Part shown: positions 50,485-59,556 of the stretch, one piece after another
How positions within the stretch are numbered: the first letter of the stretch is position 1
Layout of the letters: the number at the start of each line of letters is the position of its first letter
NCBI GenBank assembly: GCA_023412495.1
Contig: JAEYNP010000007.1
Location: 1 to 64,000 of the forward strand
Reading direction: 5' to 3'
Length of the DNA: 64,000 nt
Source: Pseudomonadota bacterium
GTDB taxonomy: Bacteria > Desulfobacterota > Desulfobulbia > Desulfobulbales > Desulfocapsaceae
Position numbers and translations under genes: made by a program
The notes under the pieces: generated by a model
The model's database searches: none
The model's input: only the letters and a program-made list of their open reading frames with translations
What the model was told of the DNA's origin: nothing

Positions 50485-51252
50485 TTACTTATTGTATATT
50501 GACTCGCGGAGCTTAGGCGCAATGAATGCATGCAGTTTTTGTTCCATTATACGAGGATTCTCCCCGGAGAGAATCGACTGCATGCCTTCGATGATCAGGG
50601 TCTTGATAAGCACTTCCGAGGCAGACCTGGCTTTCAACTTGCCGGCCATCGGCAGGCAGAGCACGTTGGCGATGATGGCTCCGTAAAATGTCGTGATAAG
50701 GGCAACCGCCATCGCAGGCCCGATGGCCGAGGGATCACTCATCGACTGCAGCATCTGCACCAGACCTATGAGCGTGCCAACCATTCCCATGGCTGGGGCG
50801 TAGGCGGCGAGCGAGTTGAAAATTTCCGCACCCTTGCCGTGGCGTACCTGAATGTATTCGATCTCGGTATTCAGCATGCTGCGCAGAGTCTCCGGTTCCT
50901 GGCCATCGACGGCCATCTGCAGGGCCTTTTTCAAAAAATCGTCACCCGAGTTCTCAATCGCCCCCTGCAGCGCCAGTATTCCTTCCTTTCTCGCCTTGTT
51001 GGCGAACTCCATGAGCTGGGTGATCAGGCCGTTGATCTGTATTTCCTGGTAAAGAAACGTTTTCTTGGCGACGGTCAGAGCGGAAGACACCTCCTTGAAA
51101 GGGTAATGCACCAGAGTGCAGCCGAGTGTTCCGCCAAAAACGATGAGCATCGAGGGCATATCGATGAATATCGTCAATGGGCCGCCGAGGAGGATGGCCC
51201 ATATCATCAGACTAAAGGTGACACCTATGCCGATTATCGTTGCAAGATCCAA
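50485..51252 (-). CDS. motA: Stator protein MotA
   Basis: 255 residues, four membrane segments, with the cytoplasmic loop between helices 2 and 3 and APAMGMVGTLIGLVQML in the third. The start is a TTG at 51252 with GGAGT seven bases upstream; no in-frame ATG is nearby. It is the first gene after the flgE terminator, so it probably heads the motAB-fliL-fliM...fliA transcript. Confidence 0.94.
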   Translation of the reverse strand: MDLATIIGIGVTFSLMIWAILLGGPLTIFIDMPSMLIVFGGTLGCTLVHYPFKEVSSALTVAKKTFLYQEIQINGLITQLMEFANKARKEGILALQGAIENSGDDFLKKALQMAVDGQEPETLRSMLNTEIEYIQVRHGKGAEIFNSLAAYAPAMGMVGTLIGLVQMLQSMSDPSAIGPAMAVALITTFYGAIIANVLCLPMAGKLKARSASEVLIKTLIIEGMQSILSGENPRIMEQKLHAFIAPKLRESIYNK

Positions 51253-51403
51253 ACAAGCACTCCATCGATGAGGTTAATGAGGCATCGAGTCGCAGAAACG
51301 GAACAGTCACGATCTGCCTTCTGCTTTTAGGGAATTTGTCCTAATTCAGTTTAAAACTTTTGTACAGATATCATCATAGTTCCAGATTTAGTAAAACTCA
51401 ACG

Positions 51404-51419
51404 AGCAAAAACCATTCCA
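51404..51419 (-). promoter_or_regulatory. Sigma54-type promoter candidate upstream of motA
   Basis: On the minus strand TGGAATG-GTTT-TTGCT. The GG and GC dinucleotides are exactly 10 bp apart, as in -24/-12 promoters. It lies about 150 bp before motA. An AACCATT/AATGGTT inverted repeat (51410-51426) overlaps it. Confidence 0.4.
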
Positions 51420-51479
51420 TGAGATAATGGTTGCGGGAATGATGCAAAACGAAGGGAAATAAAGCGGGGATAGGAGGGA

Positions 51480-51523
51480 AGAAAAGAAACGCCCGGTCGG
51501 TGAAGATGCATTACCGGCCAGGC
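51480..51523 (-). terminator. Rho-independent terminator after flgE
   Basis: On the minus strand GCCTGGCCGGT (51523-51513) pairs with ACCGACCGGGC (51501-51491) with two mismatches, followed by GTTTCTTTTCTT. It splits the flagellar block into two transcripts. Confidence 0.6.
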
Positions 51524-51551
51524 GTCACAGTTGTTGTCAAAAAGTTGACTA

Positions 51552-52805
51552 TTATCGCTTCAGATTTATCAGCTCCCCGAGCAGTTCGTCGACCGTGGTG
51601 ATGATCTTGGAATTCGCCTGGAACCCACGCTGCACCGTGATCATGCGGACAAACTCCGCACCCATGTCGACATTGGATTGCTCGAGGGAGTTGGTGAAAA
51701 CCTTGCCCAACTCCGGCCCGGGTATACCGACCCGGGGGGGACCCGAGGTTGTGGTTTCCCTGAAGAGGTTGCTGCCCTCCAGGGAAAGTCCATTGGCGTT
51801 GACGAATTTCCCCAGGACGAGTTGGGCGACCTTCGTCTGTTTTCCGTTGGAGTAGGAGGCTATGACGATGCCGTCCGGGTCTATTTCGACACCGGTGAGA
51901 TTGCCGGCTCCGAACCCGTTTTGATCCTGGGATAGAACCACATTGTCGCTGTTGAACTGGGTGGTGTCGAAGGTGATGTCTATGGGGGTCTGTGTGGAAC
52001 CGTTGGCCCATTCAAGTTGGGCGCCCGGTATGTTCGCAGTCACCGGGGCTGCCAGAACGCCGTCAGTGGTGAAGTTGAGGGGGCTGCCCGCCACAATAGC
52101 ACCGCCCAAAGCTGTACCGTTGTCTGCAGTAGCACTCCAAGCCCAGTTCCAGTTATTATTTCCGGTCTTGATGAAATAGGTGGTCAAGAGGTGCGGGTTG
52201 CCCAAAGTGTCGAAGACCTGTACAGAGGAAGAATAATTATAGGTGGCGGGGTCGGCGATGTTAAACGGTCCAGGAAGAACGGTTTCGGAGGCATCGAGAT
52301 TGGTGGTGAGCTCGAGAGTTGTGGTGGCATTACCTGCTACCAGTCCGGTTCCCGGAATCTGAATATCGCTGGGGTCTCCTGCCGCGAGCAATCCGTTGGC
52401 GTCGAAGGCCTTGCCCTGCACCCGGTAGCCTTCAGGGTTGATGAGAAAGCCGTCGTCGTCAAAGCGGAATGCGCCGGCCCTGGAATAATATGCGGTTGAG
52501 TTACCGGCTTCTTTCAAAATGAAAAAACCATCCCCCTCGATGGCCACATCAAGGCCTGACTCGGTGGACTCGAACGTTCCCTGGCTGAATACCTGGTCGA
52601 CTTTCGACATGCCGACACCCCGGCCCACCTGGGAAAGCCCGCCGGACCCGTTTATGGAGGAGGAGAGAAGATCCGAGAATACCGTCCGGGATCCTTTGAA
52701 ACCGACCGTGTTGGTGTTCGCCAGGTTGTTGCCGATGACGCTCATCGCCTGCCCGTTGGTGTTCAGGCCGCTGACTCCACTGTACAATGCACTCGAAATA
52801 CCCAT
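51552..52805 (-). CDS. flgE: Flagellar hook protein FlgE
   Basis: 417 residues. N-terminal SALYSGVSGLNTNGQAMSVI and C-terminal MITVQRGFQANSKIITTVDE frame the variable hook-surface domains. It forms the hook; its length is set by FliK. The upstream 66-bp gap to flgD is free of repeats. Confidence 0.95.
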   Translation of the reverse strand: MGISSALYSGVSGLNTNGQAMSVIGNNLANTNTVGFKGSRTVFSDLLSSSINGSGGLSQVGRGVGMSKVDQVFSQGTFESTESGLDVAIEGDGFFILKEAGNSTAYYSRAGAFRFDDDGFLINPEGYRVQGKAFDANGLLAAGDPSDIQIPGTGLVAGNATTTLELTTNLDASETVLPGPFNIADPATYNYSSSVQVFDTLGNPHLLTTYFIKTGNNNWNWAWSATADNGTALGGAIVAGSPLNFTTDGVLAAPVTANIPGAQLEWANGSTQTPIDITFDTTQFNSDNVVLSQDQNGFGAGNLTGVEIDPDGIVIASYSNGKQTKVAQLVLGKFVNANGLSLEGSNLFRETTTSGPPRVGIPGPELGKVFTNSLEQSNVDMGAEFVRMITVQRGFQANSKIITTVDELLGELINLKR

Positions 52806-52871
52806 ACTTTTCTCCTTTTACCTTTCAAAGAGCCAGATAGTGAAAATTATCTGCACGATGTTTCGTCATGA

Positions 52872-53714
52872 TCATTCAAGGATATCCTTTACATCCTTGG
52901 ATGCTTCGGCAACTGAATCGGCTGCTTGGGCCGCGGTTGTGGCGGCATCGGCAGTGGAATCGACGTCGCCCTCACTAGTTGGTGCTTCATCTTTTTTGGT
53001 TTCACTTTTTTCGGCGGTTGTCGTGGTCTCGGAACGGCTGCCGGGTTCATAGACGCCGATGACCGAAGCGTAGGCGATTTCTCCGGCCTTGGTGATGAGC
53101 GAAGCACCGCCGGTGGCGTTGAGATCGACGCCGGTCACTTCCGATTTGATAAGCGGGGCGACTCCGGTGCTCTGGCCGTCCGGGGCCTTGGCGTTCAGGA
53201 GGATTTTGTATTTTCCGACCGGAGCCGCAACGCCGTCCTTTGTCAGACCGTCCCAGGTGAAGTAGTGATTGCCGGCGGTAAGCTCGGTGCCCTTGAAGGA
53301 CTTGATGGTGACCCCGTTCAGTTGCAGGTCGAGGGTCACTTCCGAGGCAGGACTGTCAAGCTGGTATCCGACTTCAACCGGTTCTCCGGTGAAATTGATT
53401 TCGCTGCCGTGATAGGCAACATCCTTGCCGATGGTGCTGAGGGTTGATAACCGATCGGAGTTGATATTGGCTTCGGCCATTTTGTTCATACTCTCATTGA
53501 GGGTGAAAAGCTGCTCAAGCGAGCTGAACTGGGCGAGCTGGGCGGTGAATTCAGTGGGGTTGTCCGGATTCAACGGGTCCTGGTTCTGCAGTTGGGCCAC
53601 CAGCAGGGTGAGGAAATCCTGTTTGCCCATGGTCGCATCGCTGCTGTTCTTCGCAGTAGTTCTACCGGTGGAAGCAGTGGACGCCTGATTTATCGAGTCG
53701 ATATAGCTGCTCAT
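52872..53714 (-). CDS. flgD: Hook cap protein FlgD
   Basis: 280 residues: N-terminal KQDFLTLLVAQLQNQDPLNP, the FlgD hallmark, then FlgD_ig and Tudor-like domains, and an unusual acidic Ala/Thr/Glu-rich C-terminal tail of about 50 residues (residues 230-280). It is the scaffold for hook polymerisation. Confidence 0.94.
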   Translation of the reverse strand: MSSYIDSINQASTASTGRTTAKNSSDATMGKQDFLTLLVAQLQNQDPLNPDNPTEFTAQLAQFSSLEQLFTLNESMNKMAEANINSDRLSTLSTIGKDVAYHGSEINFTGEPVEVGYQLDSPASEVTLDLQLNGVTIKSFKGTELTAGNHYFTWDGLTKDGVAAPVGKYKILLNAKAPDGQSTGVAPLIKSEVTGVDLNATGGASLITKAGEIAYASVIGVYEPGSRSETTTTAEKSETKKDEAPTSEGDVDSTADAATTAAQAADSVAEASKDVKDILE

Positions 53715-53722
53715 GGCATCTC

Positions 53723-55276
53723 TCAGATTTTTACGTTTACCCCCGCAGCAACCTGCTGCGCGGGGAAGAAAGCCTCATCGGTCCGGAAGGTGGCTTCGGC
53801 TTCATGCTGCCGTCTTCTCGGTTGCGGCGTATACTCGTTCTGGCTGAAGAGCTGCCGGTCGAAGAGATCCGCTTCAGTGTTTGAATCGAATTTTGAGCTG
53901 ACCGTGATCGCCTCGATAGTGAAGCCATGCTCCTCGAGTACAGTCTTCAGTCTTGCCATGTTCTTTTCGATGATTTCCTGGGCATGCTGGCTTTGCGCCA
54001 CCACATTGGCGCGAATCGAACCTTCCTTGACCGAGAGATCGATTTTCAGCTCGCCGAGTTCGGCCGGATGCAGTTTGAGATTGATCTGGGTGTCGAGCCG
54101 CTTTCTGGAAATCTGAAAACGCTCCAGCATCTGCTGGATGACATCCTCCTCACGAACGACCGTACCGGACGGAAGGGTCACGGTACCTGTCGCATCTGCG
54201 GGCAGGGGGGTGCTCTGGGCCGAGGTAAGCGACTGGGAGAAGGTGTTCGGATGTTCGGCGGTAAGAAAGGTTGTGGTCGAAGTATTCTGTCCGGTGGAGA
54301 CTTGAGCCTGGGCGGCTGAATCATTGCCCTGCTGGCCATCCTTTGTCGGCGATTCGTCGTTGTTGCCGAACGATTGCATGTTGATCTTCGCTTCGTAGTA
54401 CTGCTGCTGTGTATTCTGGCGCAGCGAACTCGTCTGCTGATCCGTCTTCTCGGCAGGAGCGGTCCAGCCGTCTACCAACATGTGGAGCGGGGATTCCGTA
54501 GTCGCGTCGGCATATTCCGAAGTTGCCGCGCTGATCTGGCTCGAGCCGGAGTATCCGACCTGCTGCGGCAAGACCTGCTGGATCGGTCTGGCACCCCAGG
54601 AGGCGGACGGCTTGTCCTCCCTGGTAATGGTCACTGTGCCTTTTTCATCGCTGTTCTCGATGATGAGCTGCAATTGCGCAAGCATCGTATCGGATGTCGA
54701 CTTCTGCCCGGGCTGGGGCGGAGTTGCCCACGCCTTTTCCTCGGCAAGGGGGGGCTGCATGCCATCCTCGATTATTGCGGAGGCAGCGATGAAGGACTGC
54801 GAGGAAACTCTCGAGAAGGCAGGAGTTGCATCCGGTCCGGTGGCGCCGGTCCTTGCGCCCATCGATGTGTCATCCGAGGGAAGTACAAAGACAATGTTCG
54901 CTGTCGTCTCTTCAAGGGACTGTGTTATTGCAATGTTCTGCTCTTCCCCAGGCTGGACAGGAACTTGGTTATCTGTGGCTGCCTCTTCCGCAGGGCTGGC
55001 GCTTTCTTTTCCGGCAACCGCTCCAGCAGGAGGAGAGGGGGGGGATTCCCGGCGGGCATTTTCGGTGGAATCGGCAGCGGGGCTCTTCTCCCTGCTCTGC
55101 ATCTTCTCGGAGCGCTCGCTACTCTGGCTCTTGCGGGTGTCGATTTGTTCTTTTTGGTTTTCCCGGGAAACGGCTTTTTCGAAATGACTCGAGAATTGCT
55201 GCGACCCGCCGGCAGCCGGGGGACCGGCGGGGGGGAGTTGCGGGGCAGCGGGGAGGACAATAGCAATTTGGGTCAT
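53723..55276 (-). CDS. fliK: Hook-length control protein FliK
   Basis: 517 residues. Long, low-complexity Ser/Gln/Pro-rich ruler part (1-380) and a C-terminal Flg_hook domain with LHPAELGELKIDLSVKEGSI, ending in a flexible region. It measures hook length and triggers the FlhB switch. A second FliK-like gene is at 20037-21404. Confidence 0.9.
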   Translation of the reverse strand: MTQIAIVLPAAPQLPPAGPPAAGGSQQFSSHFEKAVSRENQKEQIDTRKSQSSERSEKMQSREKSPAADSTENARRESPPSPPAGAVAGKESASPAEEAATDNQVPVQPGEEQNIAITQSLEETTANIVFVLPSDDTSMGARTGATGPDATPAFSRVSSQSFIAASAIIEDGMQPPLAEEKAWATPPQPGQKSTSDTMLAQLQLIIENSDEKGTVTITREDKPSASWGARPIQQVLPQQVGYSGSSQISAATSEYADATTESPLHMLVDGWTAPAEKTDQQTSSLRQNTQQQYYEAKINMQSFGNNDESPTKDGQQGNDSAAQAQVSTGQNTSTTTFLTAEHPNTFSQSLTSAQSTPLPADATGTVTLPSGTVVREEDVIQQMLERFQISRKRLDTQINLKLHPAELGELKIDLSVKEGSIRANVVAQSQHAQEIIEKNMARLKTVLEEHGFTIEAITVSSKFDSNTEADLFDRQLFSQNEYTPQPRRRQHEAEATFRTDEAFFPAQQVAAGVNVKI

Positions 55277-55281
55277 CTATT

Positions 55282-55797
55282 TCACTCGAGTTGCAAAGTT
55301 GAAAATGTTGTGCTCAGTTCGCTCGCTTTTTGTTTCGTCATCTGATCCAGGACCCTTGCCGCCGCTTTCGCCTTCATGCTGGCGAGAAGGTCGGCAGCCA
55401 GTCTCTGGTCAAGCCCTGACAGGGAGGTCGCGGCCTTGTCCGGCGACATCTTTTCGTAAATCTTCGCCAGGTCCTGGGTTCGCTTTTGCTCTTCCTCCGA
55501 CTTCGCAGCCAGGAGCGCCTCGATCTTCTTCTGCTGTTGCTTGAGTTCTTCCAGCTTCCGGTCCATCTCGGCAAGTTTCTTATCGACGCTCTCCTCCAGG
55601 GTCTTTAGTTCCTTTTCCCGCATGGAAATATATTCCTGCTCCTTCCTGATATTGGCACGTTCCTCGATAATGGATTGCTCTATCCTTCTCTCCTCGACTG
55701 AGCTGAAACTTTCCTGGGGTTCTGCATCGGCCGCCTGGACATGTTGGGCAAGAAGAGCTGCGACAGTTGCACTGAGCAGGATGTATTTGGGCTTCAT
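55282..55797 (-). CDS. MotE-like periplasmic coiled-coil protein
   Basis: 171 residues from the ATG at 55797; a longer in-frame start would overlap fliJ. A signal peptide (cleavage near QHVQA/ADAEP) is followed by a long coiled coil (about 45-105) and a helical MgtE-N-like end (YEKMSPDKAATSLSGLDQRL). Resembles MotE, a chaperone for MotC in Rhizobium, and similar genes between fliJ and fliK in many species. Likely periplasmic. Confidence 0.7.
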   Translation of the reverse strand: MKPKYILLSATVAALLAQHVQAADAEPQESFSSVEERRIEQSIIEERANIRKEQEYISMREKELKTLEESVDKKLAEMDRKLEELKQQQKKIEALLAAKSEEEQKRTQDLAKIYEKMSPDKAATSLSGLDQRLAADLLASMKAKAAARVLDQMTKQKASELSTTFSTLQLE

Positions 55798-55825
55798 AAT
55801 GTCACCATTCGACTGTTTCGGGGTA

Positions 55826-56269
55826 TCAATGATTTTCTCCGGAGTCATGTCTGGTTATGGCAAGTTCGTCGAGCATGGCCAGTTCTTTTTTGTCGAGATA
55901 GCCTTTCCAGGCCAGATCCTGGCGCTCTTTCAACCGCTCCATAATGCGGCGGTCCTTGGCGCGGCGCAGCAGATTCTGTTGTTCCCGTTGCACGATCTCG
56001 GTCTTGTCCCGGAGATTCTTTTCGATGGCCTCTATATTCCCCTCGCCGCGGGTAATTTGTTCCTCGTAAAGGACCAGTTCCAGGATATTGATGCCTTCCA
56101 TTTTCAAACGCTCCGTCTTTTCTATAAGGGCGGCGAAGGATTCCTGTTCCTCTCGCAACTTATTCGCTATAACCTCCATAACCTTTTTCGCGTCCAAAAG
56201 TCGCTGGCGGGCGTTGTCCTCAAGACGCTTGCGGTATGCGAGGACGGCATGCAGGGCGAATGGTTTCAT
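55826..56269 (-). CDS. fliJ: Export apparatus protein FliJ
   Basis: 147 residues, an extended antiparallel coiled coil starting KPFALHAVLAYRKRLEDNAR, as in FliJ. It sits in the FliI hexamer and links it to FlhA. It follows fliI by 27 bp. Confidence 0.9.
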   Translation of the reverse strand: MKPFALHAVLAYRKRLEDNARQRLLDAKKVMEVIANKLREEQESFAALIEKTERLKMEGINILELVLYEEQITRGEGNIEAIEKNLRDKTEIVQREQQNLLRRAKDRRIMERLKERQDLAWKGYLDKKELAMLDELAITRHDSGENH

Positions 56270-56296
56270 CGGCAGGAGCTGGAAGTCTTTCTGATT

Positions 56297-57652
56297 TTAC
56301 GCCTTGTCCGATTGGCGCCGGTTTTTCTTCTGGGGCTCTTCGTCCTTGCGGTCGCTGAGGACGCCGCCAAGTTGCTCGAGTGTTTGCTTCAAGGTTGTCG
56401 TTTCATTGTAACTTTGTTTCAGAAAACCGGTGATTTCGTCTATTTTGCCGATGGCATAATCTATTTTCGGGTTGGACCCCCTGACATATGCGCCGATATT
56501 GATCAAATCTTCGGCTTCGATATATCGGGCAAGCACCTCCCGGGCCTTGCCGGCCAGTTCGAGATGCCGGGGCGAGACGATATCGCGCATGACACGGCTG
56601 GCGCTGTTCAGGACATCGATGGCCGGAAAGTGGTTTCTCCCGGCGAGCGCGCGGGACAGGACGATATGGCCGTCGAGGATGGAACGGACCGAATCGGCCA
56701 CCGGCTCGGTCATGTCGTCGCCGTCGACGAGTACCGTGTAGAGGCCGGTGATAGAGCCCTTGTCCCTGAACTTCCCGGCTCGTTCGAGCAGCTTGGGCAA
56801 GGTGGCGAAGACCGAAGGGGTGTAGCCTTTGGTGGTCGGCGGCTCGCCTATGGCCAGACCGATTTCCCGCATGGCCATGGCGAAGCGGGTGACGGAATCC
56901 ATCATGAGCAGGACGTTCTTACCCTGGTTGCAGAAATATTCGGCGATGGCCGTGGCGACGAAAGCCCCCCGCATGCGCAGGAGCGGGGATTGGTCGGAGG
57001 TGACCACGACGATGACCGACCGGGCCAGGCCGTCGGTTCCCAGGTCGCGTTCGATGAACTCGCGCACCTCCCGTCCCCGTTCTCCGATGAGGGCGATGAC
57101 GTTGATGTCTGCCTTGGCGTATTTGGCCATCATGCCGAGCAGAACGCTCTTGCCGATGCCCGAGCCGGCCATAATCCCCATCCGCTGGCCCATGCCGCAG
57201 GTGATCAGGCCGTTGATGGCGCGGACACCGAGGTCGAGGGTCTCGGAGATGTTCTGCCGTTCCATGGGGCCGGGGGGCAAAGAATAGATATCTTTTTCTT
57301 CGGTGAGGATCGGTGCGGGAAGACCATCCTGGGGTATTTCCATGGCGTCGACGACCCTGCCGAGAAGCTGGTTGCCGACGGAGATGGTGGCGCTGGCGCG
57401 AACCACCCGGATGAGACTGCCCGGTCCGAGCCCGCGCAATTCACCGAGCGGCATGAGCAGGGCCTTGTTGTCCTTGAAGCCGACAATTTCCGCGAAGACC
57501 GGCTGGTCCCCGCTCATGGGACTGAGCTCGCAGAGCGAACCGATGGTGGCATGGGGGCAATAGCCCTCGATGACCAGACCGACGATCCGGGTCACCTTGC
57601 CCCAGACTTTGATGACATTGGTCTTTCTGATCGATGCGGCGTCCAGTGGCAT
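56297..57652 (-). CDS. fliI: Flagellum-specific ATPase FliI
   Basis: 451 residues, F1-beta-like. P-loop GIMAGSGIGKSVLLGMMAKY near residue 160, Walker B KNVLLMMDSVTRFAMA, and the ATPase signature PPTTKGYTPSVFATLPKLLE. It energises export with FliH and FliJ. The C-terminal 30 residues are basic. Confidence 0.96.
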   Translation of the reverse strand: MPLDAASIRKTNVIKVWGKVTRIVGLVIEGYCPHATIGSLCELSPMSGDQPVFAEIVGFKDNKALLMPLGELRGLGPGSLIRVVRASATISVGNQLLGRVVDAMEIPQDGLPAPILTEEKDIYSLPPGPMERQNISETLDLGVRAINGLITCGMGQRMGIMAGSGIGKSVLLGMMAKYAKADINVIALIGERGREVREFIERDLGTDGLARSVIVVVTSDQSPLLRMRGAFVATAIAEYFCNQGKNVLLMMDSVTRFAMAMREIGLAIGEPPTTKGYTPSVFATLPKLLERAGKFRDKGSITGLYTVLVDGDDMTEPVADSVRSILDGHIVLSRALAGRNHFPAIDVLNSASRVMRDIVSPRHLELAGKAREVLARYIEAEDLINIGAYVRGSNPKIDYAIGKIDEITGFLKQSYNETTTLKQTLEQLGGVLSDRKDEEPQKKNRRQSDKA

Positions 57653-57665
57653 AAAATGTCGTTCC

Positions 57666-57718
57666 TGAAGCTTGATGGACTCGTAAAAAGCCCGATCTAC
57701 TTACAACGGCTTAGAGTC
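57666..57718. repeat. Partial copy of the TGGACTC palindromic element
   Basis: GATGGACTCGTAAAAAG and then CCGATCTACTT match the left end of the element at 62472-62601. The right part is missing or diverged (GGCTTAGAGTCTTT). It fills the 58-bp gap between fliH and fliI and reaches the fliH stop codon. Confidence 0.6.
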
Positions 57719-58559
57719 TTTTTCTGACTTCCTCGCGGATGATGTCGAATTGGCCGGCTATCGTGGCATCGATGGTGCAATTGTCGGACTCGATCTTGGC
57801 CCCGCCCCGCTCTATGGTCTTGTCCCTTCTGAGTACGATATTGTTCAGGCCGCTGATTCCCGCCACGATTTCACTCGCTTTGGCTGCCACCGCGTCATAA
57901 TCGTCGGGGTGGAGGAAAATGCAAAACTCCTCTGATTTAACGGCTTTTCGAAGTGCCTCTTCTATGGTGGCGACGATCGTGACATCCTGTTCCCCGACCA
58001 GGGTCCGCACAATTTTTTCGGAGATCGCCAGGATAAAATCAATGATTTCCCGACTGCTGTTGGCAATGAGGGTTTCGCGCAGGGTGTCCAGCTGCCGGCA
58101 GGAAAGCAGCAGGGCCCGGCCGGCCGCGGCGAGATCCTCCTCGGCTCGGCCGCGTTCTTCGTCGATTTTGCGCAGCGCCTCCGCATACCCTTTGTCGAAT
58201 CCTTCCTGGAATCCCTCCTGATACGCCTGCTTCTTTTGCTGCTCGGCTTCAGCGAGCTCGATAGAGCTGCCGAGATTGAAGGTTTCTTCGGGGAGAGGCA
58301 GGTTTATGGAAGATTCGACCCGGGAAAGGGAGGAATCGGGTGTCCGGGAAACTGGGGCGCCGGTTGCCGGAGATGGCGAAGTCGTCTGCTTCGCCTGAGT
58401 TGCAGCAAGGTCGTTTTCTGCCAGCAGGGATCGGGCTGCAAAGGATTTTTCTTCTCCTCGGGGCAAAGGGTTCCAGGCAGGGGGGGCGGCGCCGTCCAGT
58501 CTGACGATCTCCTCCGGCTGGAAGGAATTCGAACTCTTATAGTATCTAGACAAGCTCAT
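57711..58559 (-). CDS. fliH: Flagellar export regulator FliH
   Basis: 282 residues. A disordered N-terminal half, a coiled coil with GFQEGFDKGYAEALRKIDEE containing GxxxG spacing, and a C-terminal domain like V-ATPase subunit E/FliH (ALRKAVKSEEFCIFLHPDDY). It binds FliI and FliN. The start overlaps fliG by 14 bases. Confidence 0.9.
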   Translation of the reverse strand: MSLSRYYKSSNSFQPEEIVRLDGAAPPAWNPLPRGEEKSFAARSLLAENDLAATQAKQTTSPSPATGAPVSRTPDSSLSRVESSINLPLPEETFNLGSSIELAEAEQQKKQAYQEGFQEGFDKGYAEALRKIDEERGRAEEDLAAAGRALLLSCRQLDTLRETLIANSSREIIDFILAISEKIVRTLVGEQDVTIVATIEEALRKAVKSEEFCIFLHPDDYDAVAAKASEIVAGISGLNNIVLRRDKTIERGGAKIESDNCTIDATIAGQFDIIREEVRKRL

Positions 58560-59550
58560 CCCCGCCTCCGGAGCCGAGTACCAGCTTTCCTTCTTCCTCG
58601 AGCTTCATGGCAATCTTGACGATCGACTGCTGCATCAGTTCGACTTCCGAGAGGCGGACGGGGCCCATGGCCTCCAGGTCGTCCTTGATCATCTCGGCGG
58701 CGCGATTCGACATATTGGCGAAGATCTTTTCCTTCATCGCCTCGGAAGCGGTTTTCAGCGCAAGCGTCAGGGAGTCGTTGTTTATCTCCCTGAGGATCAT
58801 CTGCAGCGAGCGGCCGTCAAGAGCGATAAGGTTTTCGAAGGTGAACATCTTTTTGCGGATCTCCTCCGCCATTTCCGGATCGTGCTGTTCCATTTCCTCG
58901 AGAATTTCCGCGTCGAGGTTGTTTTTCATATGGTTGAGGATACCCACTACAGCATCGACGCCACCGACCTTCTTGTGAGCCCTGCCGGAGACGAGGCCTA
59001 TTTCCCGGTGCAGGGCATCCTCTATTCTTGAGATGACTTCCGGAGCCACTTTTTCGATCCTTGCGATGCGATAGGCCACATCCGGCCTGATGCTTTCCGG
59101 CAGATGGGTCATGATTTCGGCGGCGTGTTCGATGTGCTGGGTGGAGAGCACAAGGGCGATCGTTTGCGGATGTTCCTGTTCCAGGAGGCCGGCGACCATC
59201 CGCGGCGCCATGAGGGCGATGGTTTCCAGGGATTTGGTCTGGGTGCCGGAAAGAAACTGGTCGAGGAGAAAATTTGCGCGCTGTTCCCCCGGAGTGGCGG
59301 TTATGGCATTCTTGGCGAAATCCTCGCCCTTGACAAACAGGCCGGCAAAGCGATTCTGGGCATCGCGGTAATGGGCGAAGACCTTTTCCTTGACATCGAT
59401 GGGAATATGATTGATCGTGGCCATGGTCCTGGCAACCTGTCTGACTTCCTCGTCGGTCAGTTCCTGGAAAATCTTGGCCGTGGCCTCCTCTCCCAGGCAC
59501 ATCAGCAGCACGGCCACTCTGTTGAGTCCGGTCAGCGTTTCTAAGCCCAT
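58546..59550 (-). CDS. fliG: Motor switch protein FliG
   Basis: 334 residues with the three armadillo-like domains: N-terminal TGLNRVAVLLMCLGEEATAK, middle EHPQTIALVLSTQ (EHPQ motif) and C-terminal torque helix RSLQMILREINNDSLTLALK. It transmits MotA contact to rotor rotation. Confidence 0.96.
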   Translation of the reverse strand: MGLETLTGLNRVAVLLMCLGEEATAKIFQELTDEEVRQVARTMATINHIPIDVKEKVFAHYRDAQNRFAGLFVKGEDFAKNAITATPGEQRANFLLDQFLSGTQTKSLETIALMAPRMVAGLLEQEHPQTIALVLSTQHIEHAAEIMTHLPESIRPDVAYRIARIEKVAPEVISRIEDALHREIGLVSGRAHKKVGGVDAVVGILNHMKNNLDAEILEEMEQHDPEMAEEIRKKMFTFENLIALDGRSLQMILREINNDSLTLALKTASEAMKEKIFANMSNRAAEMIKDDLEAMGPVRLSEVELMQQSIVKIAMKLEEEGKLVLGSGGGDELV

Positions 59551-59556
59551 AGACGG

